From Caldilineaceae bacterium (GTDB taxonomy: Bacteria > Chloroflexota > Anaerolineae > Caldilineales > Caldilineaceae): 64,000 nucleotides of DNA. The DNA lies in contig JAJEDJ010000007.1 of the NCBI GenBank assembly GCA_022821545.1, positions 25,830 through 89,829 of the forward strand, in the 5' to 3' direction. Below, in pieces: positions 8,211-15,555 of this stretch; position 1 is the first letter of the stretch, and each line of letters opens with the position of its first letter. Both the position numbers and the translations under genes were made by a program. The notes beneath the pieces are model-generated. The model ran no database searches, had not been told where the DNA came from, and saw only the letters and a list, made by a program, of their open reading frames with translations.

Positions 8211-9686
8211 GTGCGGCAGAGCAAAGTTTCTGAGTATCGAAAGCTGCCGGCGGTCGACAAGCTTTTGTCGGCGCCGGAGATCGCCGCGCTCGCCGCGGCC
8301 TACGGCAGCGGCCCTGTCACCGAGGCGACCCGGGCTGAACTCGACGCGGCGCGCACGGCCATCGAGAGGGGAGAGCCGGCGCCCACGGAGGGGCAATGGA
8401 GGACGCGCATCACGGACAGCGTGCTTACGGCTTCCTCCTCCTCCCTGCGCCCAGTCATCAATGCCACGGGCGTAATCATTCACACGAATTTAGGACGCAC
8501 GCCTCTCGGCAGCGGGGCCCAGGATGCCGTCGTGCGCCTGGCGCAGGGGTACAGTACGCTCGAATACGATCTGGAGGCCGGTCAGCGGGGCAGCCGTCAC
8601 GCCCACCCGGCAAGACTCTTGTGCCGGCTGACCGGCGCCGAAGACGCGCTCGTGGTCAACAACAACGCCGCGGCCGTCTTCCTTGCACTGACGGCGCTAT
8701 GCCATGGACGGGAGGTGATCGTCAGCCGCGGTGAGCTGGTCGAGATCGGGGGCGGCTTTCGCATCCCCGATGTGTTGCGCCAGAGCGGGGCAACATTGGT
8801 GGAGGTCGGCACAACCAACCGCACACATCCGCACGATTTCTCGGGCGCAAGCGGTCCCCGGACAGCCGCCTTCATGAGGATTCATGCCAGCAATTTCAAA
8901 CAGATCGGCTTCGTCAAGAAGCCGGAACTTTCAGAACTGGTCGAGATTGCCCGCGAGCAGGGAGCCGCCAGATCGGGGGGCGCTGCCGAAGTTGTGGACG
9001 CCGGCGCCGCGAGCGAACCGGCCGGCGAAGTTCAGAGCCGGGTGTATGGCGACGGCCCGCTGGTCATCGACGACCTTGGCTCCGGCACACTGCTGGATAC
9101 AGCCCAGTTCGGGCTGGCCCCGGAACCGATGGTACAGAGCAGCGTGCAGGCCGGCGCGGACGTCATCACTTTCAGCGGAGACAAGCTCCTGGGCGGTCCT
9201 CAAGCCGGTCTAATCGTTGGAAAAGCCGAATTGATCGGAAGATTGCGCGCACATCCGCTGGCCCGCGCGCTGCGCGTCGACAAGATGACCCTGGCTGCAC
9301 TGGATGCCACACTGCAGTCCTATCGACGGGGGCGCGCCACTGCCGAGATTCCCGTCTGGCGCATGATCGCGGAAAAGGGAGATTCCGTTCAAGAGCGCGC
9401 ACGTGCGTTTCAACGCCATTTGACCGCAGCGAGAGTCGAGTCTGCAGTGATTCCAGGCAGAAGCACAATCGGCGGCGGCAGTTTGCCGGGCGAAACACTG
9501 CCCACGTCGCTAGTGGCGCTTGACATGCCGCGGCCGGACAGCGCGGCCGCCTCGTTGCGCCGGGCTGAACCGCCCATAATTTGCCGGATCCAGAAAGACC
9601 GGTTGCTGTTCGACCTGCGAACCGTTCTGCCGGAGCAGGAGCAGGCGTTGTTGGAAATCCTCAGCAACCGCTTGCCCATACTGTGA
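8211..9686 (+). CDS. selA: L-seryl-tRNA(Sec) selenium transferase
   Basis: A PLP-dependent enzyme that converts seryl-tRNA(Sec) to selenocysteinyl-tRNA(Sec) with selenophosphate. About 491 residues from the GTG at 8211, which has GAGGGGG upstream; a TTG at 8187 is an alternative. Signatures are RPVINATGVIIHTNLGRTPL, VVNNNAAAVFLALTAL, LVIDDLGSG and TFSGDKLLGGPQAG with the PLP lysine. An Ala/Gly/Ser-rich insertion of about 30 residues sits just before the DDLGSG segment (about 8960-9050). Its partners selB, selC and selD are not in the window. Confidence 0.94.
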   Translation: MRQSKVSEYRKLPAVDKLLSAPEIAALAAAYGSGPVTEATRAELDAARTAIERGEPAPTEGQWRTRITDSVLTASSSSLRPVINATGVIIHTNLGRTPLGSGAQDAVVRLAQGYSTLEYDLEAGQRGSRHAHPARLLCRLTGAEDALVVNNNAAAVFLALTALCHGREVIVSRGELVEIGGGFRIPDVLRQSGATLVEVGTTNRTHPHDFSGASGPRTAAFMRIHASNFKQIGFVKKPELSELVEIAREQGAARSGGAAEVVDAGAASEPAGEVQSRVYGDGPLVIDDLGSGTLLDTAQFGLAPEPMVQSSVQAGADVITFSGDKLLGGPQAGLIVGKAELIGRLRAHPLARALRVDKMTLAALDATLQSYRRGRATAEIPVWRMIAEKGDSVQERARAFQRHLTAARVESAVIPGRSTIGGGSLPGETLPTSLVALDMPRPDSAAASLRRAEPPIICRIQKDRLLFDLRTVLPEQEQALLEILSNRLPIL

Positions 9687-9727
9687 CGGCCGGGCAGGCG
9701 GCCTCTGGCCGGATAGCGGTAACCACT

Positions 9728-10558
9728 GTGCCTCTCATCTACCTGAAACTCGGCGGCTCGCTGATTACCGAGAAGGACAACCCCGAAACGCCCAGACTGG
9801 ATGTGTTGGAGCGGCTGACCAGGGAAATTGCCCGGGCCAGAAAGGCGCGTCCGCGACTCCAGCTCGTTCTGGGACACGGCAGCGGCAGTTTCGGCCATGT
9901 TAGCGCGCAGCGACATGGAACCCGCACGGGAGTCAGTAGTGCGAACGATTGGTATGGGTTCGCGGTCACGGCCGATGCGGCCGCACGCCTGAACCGTATC
10001 GTCGCCGCACGTCTGCTGCAGGCGGACCTGCCCGCCTGGACTGTGCAGCCCAGCGCGGCCCTCCGCTGCAAGGACGGTCGAGTCGTCAGTGGGCCGGCCG
10101 AAACTGTACGCCTGGCGTTGGAGCGGGGTCTCCTGCCGTTGATTCACGGAGACGTGGCGCTCGACAGCGTGCGCGGGGGCACAATAGCCAGCACCGAGGA
10201 GATCTTCGAAGAGATGGCCCCCCAGCTGCCGCCGGTTCGGATTGTGCTGGCAGGCGAGGTGGACGGAGTATATACCGGCGATCCCCGAAAGGAGCCGACC
10301 GCCGCCCTGTTGAGGGAGATAACGCCCTCGTCTCTCGATTCTCTGCAGGCGGCGCTCGGCGCCAGCCATGCCACCGACGTGACGGGCGGCATGGCCGCAA
10401 AGGTCGAACAGTCCCTGCGTATGGTTCGCGGCCTGGCGGGCCTGGAAGTAATCGTCTGCGGCGGGCTCTTGCCGGGCGCCGTGTTTTCCGCGCTGACCGA
10501 TCTCTCCGACCATCCCGGCACTTTGATTCACGCAGGGGCGCGGCGCGGCCTCTCCTGA
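9728..10558 (+). CDS. Isopentenyl phosphate kinase
   Basis: An amino-acid-kinase-fold enzyme (276 residues) that phosphorylates isopentenyl phosphate to isopentenyl diphosphate, the last step of the alternative mevalonate route. It begins with the Lys-Gly-Gly nucleotide motif LKLGGSLITEKD and has GHGSGSFGHVSAQRHGT, with the histidine that marks this kinase among its relatives. The end region has DVTGGMAAKVEQSLRM and a Gly-rich tail. I chose GTG 9728 because homology starts there; the frame is open upstream inside selA. Best known from archaea and some Chloroflexota. No decarboxylase or other mevalonate genes are nearby. Confidence 0.88.
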   Translation: MPLIYLKLGGSLITEKDNPETPRLDVLERLTREIARARKARPRLQLVLGHGSGSFGHVSAQRHGTRTGVSSANDWYGFAVTADAAARLNRIVAARLLQADLPAWTVQPSAALRCKDGRVVSGPAETVRLALERGLLPLIHGDVALDSVRGGTIASTEEIFEEMAPQLPPVRIVLAGEVDGVYTGDPRKEPTAALLREITPSSLDSLQAALGASHATDVTGGMAAKVEQSLRMVRGLAGLEVIVCGGLLPGAVFSALTDLSDHPGTLIHAGARRGLS

Positions 10559-10682
10559 AAGACCCTCTGCATACAGCAGCAGCTTTTTCACGACCACTGT
10601 GCGGACTGCGGAGAGTACGGACCGGCCGTCGATCGGCGCCGAATCGTGGTCAGTTTGCAGGGATAGGGCAGGCCGGAAGTAT

Positions 10683-10712
10683 TTGCCCGCGATTTTGGCG
10701 TCCTAGTATAAT
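10683..10712 (+). promoter_or_regulatory. Promoter upstream of the site-2 protease gene
   Basis: TTGCCC (10683-10688) and a perfect TATAAT (10707-10712) are 18 bases apart. It lies in the 319-base gap between the kinase and protease genes; the leader would be about 160 bases. I see no gene in the rest of this gap. Confidence 0.5.
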
Positions 10713-10877
10713 AATTTCATGGGAGTGTTCCTGAAGTTCAGTTGCCGCTTTTCCCTGTTGCCGGTGCGCTTGGCAGAGGCAGGTGCGCAGGCCACTTCGT
10801 TTCACCGTACATGACATGCAGATTCGAGGGAGGGTCTGGCTTGCGCCTCCTTCGCGGATTCCGGAGCAAGGACTCGG

Positions 10878-12242
10878 ATGTTCTTAACTATTGTTTCGTT
10901 TTTTCTCCTGTTGGGCCTGTTGATCTTCTTCCATGAGCTGGGCCACTACCTGGTTGCACGGCGCAATGGAATCGAGGTTGAAGAGTTCGGCGTCTTTGGT
11001 TTCCCGCCGCGACTGGTCAAGTTATTCACTTACGACGGCACCGTCTTTACCCTTAACGCCATCCCCTTCGGCGCGTTTGTGCGCATGAAGGGAGAGGATA
11101 TGGCCGACACCAGCCCCGGCTCCTTCAACGCGGCCCGCAAACGCGGCCGCGTTCTGACTCTCCTGGCCGGACCGGCGATGAACTTTTTTCTGGCGATCTT
11201 CTTTTCAATTGCCAGTGTCTTCTCCGGCTTTCCCGCCGGCGCCGCCCACCCTCTGTTGAGCGATGTTCCTCCCGGTACCGAATTGATGGGTGTCACTCTC
11301 GAGCAGAATGACACGCTCATCCGGCTCAACGGTCAACCCGTCTATATTAACGTAAACACCGGTGAGCTGCTGACGCCGAAGCGACGAACGCCGGCAATGG
11401 CCGACGAGGCAGGGACCGTTGTCATACTGCGCGATGACGCCCTGCACATATTGCGGGCGCCATTTGCTACCCGTACCGAACTGAATCATCTCTTGGAGGA
11501 AGTCTCCTCGCAACCTGCTCTGCATACGCAGATCACCCTGGTCGCGCCGGGCAGCCCGGCGGAGGAAGCTGGCCTGATGCCGGGAGACATCTTCTATGCC
11601 GTGAACGGGGAGGTCGTGACGGCCGAACGCAACCTCGGCGATGTCGTGCGGTCCCACCTGGGGGAGACGATTTCAGTGACGGTGCTACGCGGTGATGAGC
11701 TGTATTCCCGCAATGTGCTGGCCCGTCAGGCCCCCCCGCCCGGCCAGGGAGCGATGGGCGTTGGCATCGGTGGAAAACTCATGTTGGTTACGCTGCCCTT
11801 TTTCCAAAGTATCTGGCAGGGAATCGTTGGCATCGTCGGCTACGTACAGGCGGTGATCGCGTTGCCTGTCCTGCTGATCTCCGGGCAACTGGCGCCCCAG
11901 GACGCCGCGCTTTCCGGCCCGGTTGGGATCGCGCAGCTTGTCGGCGGAGCCGTCAGCGCCACTGCCGATACCGGACTCTGGTTCCCGGTCTGGCAGCTGG
12001 CCGCCATCATAAGCGCCGGCCTGGCCATTGCCAATCTGTTGCCGATTCCCGCTCTTGATGGAGGCCGCTTGCTGTTCATCTTCATCGAGAAGCTGCGCGG
12101 GCGTCGCATACCACCGGAAAAAGAGGGCGTAATTCACCTAGTCGGCTTTGTCTTGCTGCTGGGATTAATGGTTGTCATAACAATCAATGACATCCGGTCC
12201 GGACCGCAAGGCATCGACTGGTCCCAACTGTTGGGGCCGTGA
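10878..12242 (+). CDS. rseP: Site-2 intramembrane zinc metalloprotease (RseP/M50B)
   Basis: A 454-residue membrane protease that cuts transmembrane substrates, typically anti-sigma factors, within the membrane. The first helix carries the zinc motif HELGH at about residues 20-24. GRVLTLLAGPAMNFFLA follows near residue 95, then a PDZ domain (about residues 195-280, LVAPGSPAEEAGLMPGDIFY). The C-terminal helix has NLLPIPALDGGRLLF with the third zinc ligand (Asp). Length and order match bacterial RseP. The substrate is not evident: no sigma/anti-sigma pair lies nearby. It has its own promoter and may be transcribed on into the LysM gene 53 bases downstream. Confidence 0.94.
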   Translation: MFLTIVSFFLLLGLLIFFHELGHYLVARRNGIEVEEFGVFGFPPRLVKLFTYDGTVFTLNAIPFGAFVRMKGEDMADTSPGSFNAARKRGRVLTLLAGPAMNFFLAIFFSIASVFSGFPAGAAHPLLSDVPPGTELMGVTLEQNDTLIRLNGQPVYINVNTGELLTPKRRTPAMADEAGTVVILRDDALHILRAPFATRTELNHLLEEVSSQPALHTQITLVAPGSPAEEAGLMPGDIFYAVNGEVVTAERNLGDVVRSHLGETISVTVLRGDELYSRNVLARQAPPPGQGAMGVGIGGKLMLVTLPFFQSIWQGIVGIVGYVQAVIALPVLLISGQLAPQDAALSGPVGIAQLVGGAVSATADTGLWFPVWQLAAIISAGLAIANLLPIPALDGGRLLFIFIEKLRGRRIPPEKEGVIHLVGFVLLLGLMVVITINDIRSGPQGIDWSQLLGP

Positions 12243-12295
12243 CGGCACAGACGTAACCCGGCAGTTCGCGGATAGGCGAGATTCAAGCCCCGACA

Positions 12296-13321
12296 ATGTC
12301 TTTAGATGATAATAGCTTTTCGGATGCCGATTCCGATCAGTTCATTCAACCCCAGTCAGAAACCCGCTCGGGAGCGCAGGTCCCATCCTGGGGCGCAAAG
12401 CGCTGCCCTACCTGCTATACCGTTGTCCTAGAAAACCAGACAGTCTGCGCAGAGTGTGGAACTCACCTGATCCCGCGTGTCACCAGGGTACGGTGTCTCC
12501 GCTGCGGGAAGCACGCCACAACAGACCACGTAATCTGCCCCAGCTGTGGACGCAACCTGCAGGCTGCACCATCGCGACTGCTCACAATTGGCGTACCGGG
12601 GCTGCTTGTCGCGGCGCTGGCCGTTGTTCTGATCGCCCGCGGAATGCCTTCCTTCCTGCAGGAAAACGGGAACTTACCCCTGCTACCGAACTTCGTGATT
12701 ACACCGGCCTCTTCAGACAGTGAACCGACCGTACGGCTCGCGCGCGAGAGCCTGGCGCCCGCGGTGGTTCAAAGCGGCCCCGACCAGCCGGATGAGCCGT
12801 CCAGCTCCGATGCGTCGCCGGCAGTTGTCACGGACCCAACTCCGACGCCGGAGGAATCCGGTGCAGCGGCTGACGGCTCTCAGGCCGGAGCCATGGCGGC
12901 AGACACAGCAGTCCCGCCGGCCGGGACGCCTGCAATAACGGCAACGTCCGTCGAAGAGGAGCCAACTGCGATTGTCGCCGCGGTCGAAAACACAGAAACG
13001 CCGCCACCCCCATTTCCACAGCTGCCGACCGTGACTGAAACGGCGACTGCGACGCCGATGGTGACGCCGACTCCGACTCCCAGCCCCACCCCTGCCTGGA
13101 TGACCTACACGATCAGAGAGGGCGATACAATCGGCGCCATTGCCAGTCGATTCGACATTTCGCAAGATGATCTACTCAGGGCCAACAATCTCACCCCCCG
13201 GGATTTAACGAACCTGCAAATAGGAGAGGAAATCGTGTTGCCCGGGTTGCTCCAGGTCACGCCGACGCCGACGCCAACGGAGGTCGCCACTGAGGCGCCG
13301 ACCGCAACACCGGCCGGGTAG
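12296..13321 (+). CDS. Membrane protein with double zinc ribbon and LysM domain
   Basis: A 341-residue protein with an unusual layout. Residues 37-84 hold four CxxC pairs (CPTC, CAEC, CLRC, CPSC), that is two zinc ribbons. A transmembrane helix follows at about 93-115, then a long linker rich in Pro, Thr, Ala and Glu, then a LysM domain (about 269-317: YTIREGDTIGAIASRFDIS ... IGEEIVLPG) and a TPTPT-type tail. With ribbons inside the cell, the LysM would bind peptidoglycan outside. Function unknown; it could anchor a cytosolic partner to the wall. The domains are clear, the role is inference. Confidence 0.82.
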   Translation: MSLDDNSFSDADSDQFIQPQSETRSGAQVPSWGAKRCPTCYTVVLENQTVCAECGTHLIPRVTRVRCLRCGKHATTDHVICPSCGRNLQAAPSRLLTIGVPGLLVAALAVVLIARGMPSFLQENGNLPLLPNFVITPASSDSEPTVRLARESLAPAVVQSGPDQPDEPSSSDASPAVVTDPTPTPEESGAAADGSQAGAMAADTAVPPAGTPAITATSVEEEPTAIVAAVENTETPPPPFPQLPTVTETATATPMVTPTPTPSPTPAWMTYTIREGDTIGAIASRFDISQDDLLRANNLTPRDLTNLQIGEEIVLPGLLQVTPTPTPTEVATEAPTATPAG

Positions 13322-13379
13322 CCTTACGCGGCTGCATGCCAGAACGCGCCATTCATCTGGCGACAGTGGGAATGTCGTT

Positions 13380-13385
13380 TATAAT
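13380..13385 (+). promoter_or_regulatory. Candidate -10 element upstream of the HEAT-repeat gene
   Basis: A perfect TATAAT lies 43 bases upstream of the ATG at 13429. No good -35 hexamer is found at 16-18 bases, so activator dependence is possible. Confidence 0.35.
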
Positions 13386-13428
13386 TCAATCGACCTGTGC
13401 AGGTAGTGAAGCTCCGTAACCAGGCAAT

Positions 13429-14481
13429 ATGCACGATTCGTATGTGAGGCGGCCAGTGACAGATACTGTCGCAGCCAACGGTGAAACGCAGACGCAGCCA
13501 GAGCCGGCCCGGTCCGTCGAGGTTCTGTTAGCCCAGCTGCAGGCAGACGATGCGCTGCCGAGCGCGCAAGAACTGGTCGTTCTCTCCGACTTGAGTTTGG
13601 CCGACCTGAGGCGCGTGCAAGAGGCGTGGGGGACCCTCAGTGACACCTGCAGGCTGCATACCGTTCAGTCCCTCGTGGAAGAAAGCGCGTCCAACTTGCA
13701 CTTGCAACTGGGCCGGCTGCTGCGGCTGGCGCTAAAGGACCCTCTGCCCGACGTGCGAATACTCGCCATACGCGGCTTGTGGGAAGATAGGGAAGCGGAT
13801 CTTGTCGGACCTATGGTCCACATTCTTAACAACGATCCCTACGACGCCGTCCGTGCGGCCGCGGCCGAAGCCCTGGGCGCGTTCGTGCTGGCCGGTGAGT
13901 TGGACGAGCTCTCACCGGCTCTGGCCATGCGCGCGGAGGACGCGCTGCTGGCGGTGTTGCATGCCGAAATGGAACCACTCACAGTCCAGGCCCACGCGCT
14001 GGAGAGCATCGCCTTTTCCGGGGAGACGGGCATTCGAGAGTTGATCGAAGACTGTTACTATTCCCACGATGACGAGATGCGAATCGCCGCGCTGCGGGCA
14101 ATGGGGCGCAGCGCTGACGTGCGCTGGCGTTCAACCGCACAGGCCGAGCTTGGCAGCCCCGATACGGAGATGCGAGCGGCCGCGGCGCGAGCCTGCGGCG
14201 AACTGGAGGCCCGAGACGCGGTTGAAGACCTGGTCGATCTGCTGTCCGACGAGAGCAAAGCGGTGCGGCTGGCCGCGATTTTCGCTTTGGGCAGGCTGGG
14301 GGGAAGGCGGGCAAAAGAGATGCTGAATGCCATGAGCGCAAGCGAAGACTCCGACGAAGCCAAGACGGCTGAGCACGCTCTGGAAGAGGCCCTTTTTTAC
14401 GGAGATGCCCAGGGGATTCCGCTTTTTGATGAGTCTCTCGAAAACTGGGAAGATGACGCGGATGACTGGGAGGCGTGGTGA
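13429..14481 (+). CDS. HEAT-repeat protein
   Basis: A 350-residue alpha-helical protein made largely of HEAT/PBS-lyase-like repeats. Repeating units such as DPLPDVRILAIRGLWE, DPYDAVRAAAAEALGAF, HDDEMRIAALRAMGR, SPDTEMRAAAARACGEL and DESKAVRLAAIFALGRLGG run from about residue 100 to 310. The C-terminus is strongly acidic and ends in Trp-rich EDDADDWEAW. No catalytic motif is seen, so it is probably a scaffold. The next gene overlaps it by four bases (GTGA), so the two products are probably made together and may interact. A GTG at 13456 is an alternative start. Confidence 0.8.
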   Translation: MHDSYVRRPVTDTVAANGETQTQPEPARSVEVLLAQLQADDALPSAQELVVLSDLSLADLRRVQEAWGTLSDTCRLHTVQSLVEESASNLHLQLGRLLRLALKDPLPDVRILAIRGLWEDREADLVGPMVHILNNDPYDAVRAAAAEALGAFVLAGELDELSPALAMRAEDALLAVLHAEMEPLTVQAHALESIAFSGETGIRELIEDCYYSHDDEMRIAALRAMGRSADVRWRSTAQAELGSPDTEMRAAAARACGELEARDAVEDLVDLLSDESKAVRLAAIFALGRLGGRRAKEMLNAMSASEDSDEAKTAEHALEEALFYGDAQGIPLFDESLENWEDDADDWEAW

Positions 14482-14837
14482 ATCTGAAGCTCAAGCGCCT
14501 GGTGCGCACACACAGTTCGGAACAGTACGCGCTTTTTGACCTGGCCCAGACCGATGAACAGAATCAGCCCCTTACGATTGGCAAACTCGATCTGCATTAC
14601 ACAGGTGAGGGCACGTATGGCACGCTCTTGTTGTGGGAAGTCGAATCGCAGCAGATAGAGGCTGATCGCAGGCGCATGTTCGTGCAGGCCCTGCTCAGTG
14701 AACTGGTGCTGCCAATGGGCCTTCCCAACGAATTCGTAGTCGAATTCTTTGCTCCCACCTTGGACGAATACGAAGTGTTCCACAATCTGGACGAGGGAAC
14801 GGATCACTCTGCCGAATCGTTAGCACGGGCGGACTGA
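14478..14837 (+). CDS. Protein of unknown function (119 residues) coupled to the HEAT protein
   Basis: I do not recognise this protein. It starts at GTG 14478, overlapping the stop of the HEAT gene; a GTG one codon earlier is possible. It is a small mixed alpha/beta sequence with no signal peptide, membrane segment or cysteine pairs. Notable stretches are YALFDLAQTDEQNQPLTIG, GTYGTLLLWEVESQQIEADR and LPNEFVVEFFAPTLDEYE. The tail is acidic. Tight coupling to the HEAT gene suggests a shared complex. A structure prediction could show whether it is a small beta-barrel; from the sequence alone I cannot say. Confidence 0.65.
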   Translation: MNLKLKRLVRTHSSEQYALFDLAQTDEQNQPLTIGKLDLHYTGEGTYGTLLLWEVESQQIEADRRRMFVQALLSELVLPMGLPNEFVVEFFAPTLDEYEVFHNLDEGTDHSAESLARAD

Positions 14838-14845
14838 CGCCGATT

Positions 14846-14887
14846 GAACTGTGTTTGCACGACAGAACTGTGTTTGCACAGTTCTGT
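14846..14887. repeat. Direct repeat overlapping a perfect palindrome
   Basis: GAACTGTGTTTGCAC occurs twice (14846-14860 and 14865-14879). The second copy is the left half of a perfect 11-bp inverted repeat, ACAGAACTGTG / CACAGTTCTGT, with a TTTG loop (14862-14887). No T-run follows on either strand, so a protein-binding site is more likely than a terminator. It lies 40 bases upstream of the TPR gene. Confidence 0.75.
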
Positions 14888-14926
14888 ACCGGGCCTGTCC
14901 TTCCGAGTGAAAGTACGTAAACCGTG

Positions 14927-15553
14927 ATGACCGAGAGCGAACGGAACAGCTCCACTTCTGAAAATGGCGGCACTTCCGCCGACTACCGCCGGATACTGAA
15001 TGAGAGCGCCCGCCTGTTGCGTGCGAACCGGCCCGGTGAGGCGATTGCCGTGCTTGAGCCGCTGCAGGCAGACATGCCTGACGACCCCGATATCGCAATA
15101 AATATGGGCGGCGCGTTGATCCTGCAGCGAAAGTGGGCGAAGGCGGTCGAGATCCTGAAAAAGGCCGTCGCTGCTTCACCTGGAAATGTACTGCTGTGGA
15201 CCAACCTGGCTGCCGCCTATCTGGGCCGGCTCGAAACCTCCGGCCCGAAGCACCAGGCAAGGGCCATAGCCGCGTACGAAAAGGCGCTCTGGATCGACCC
15301 CTCCACGCCGAACGTCCACTATCACCTGGGGCTGATTTACAAACAGCAGGGGAACCTGAGCCGTTCCTCCGCAATGTTCCAGCGGGCCCTGGAAATCAAT
15401 CCCAATGACCGTGACGCCCGCTACTGGATGGAAAAACTCAGTGACCAGATTGTGGAACGGGAGCGCGAGAAGAATCAAAACCGCCCCCGCGCCGGGAACG
15501 GGAGACGAGGCGCAAACGGGCGCCCGCCGGACCGGGGTGGAAAGGAATCCTGA
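14927..15553 (+). CDS. Tetratricopeptide-repeat protein
   Basis: A soluble protein of 208 residues (ATG 14927; a GTG one codon earlier is also possible). It has about four TPR units: RRILNESARLLRANRPGEA, PDIAINMGGALILQRKWAKA, NVLLWTNLAAAYLG and PNVHYHLGLIYKQQGNLSRS, ending in LEINPNDRDARYWMEKL. The C-terminal 35 residues are basic and rich in Arg, Gly and Asn. No enzyme domain is present, so it is likely a protein-interaction module. The next gene starts two bases after its stop, so they share a transcript. Confidence 0.82.
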   Translation: MTESERNSSTSENGGTSADYRRILNESARLLRANRPGEAIAVLEPLQADMPDDPDIAINMGGALILQRKWAKAVEILKKAVAASPGNVLLWTNLAAAYLGRLETSGPKHQARAIAAYEKALWIDPSTPNVHYHLGLIYKQQGNLSRSSAMFQRALEINPNDRDARYWMEKLSDQIVEREREKNQNRPRAGNGRRGANGRPPDRGGKES

Positions 15554-15555
15554 AC

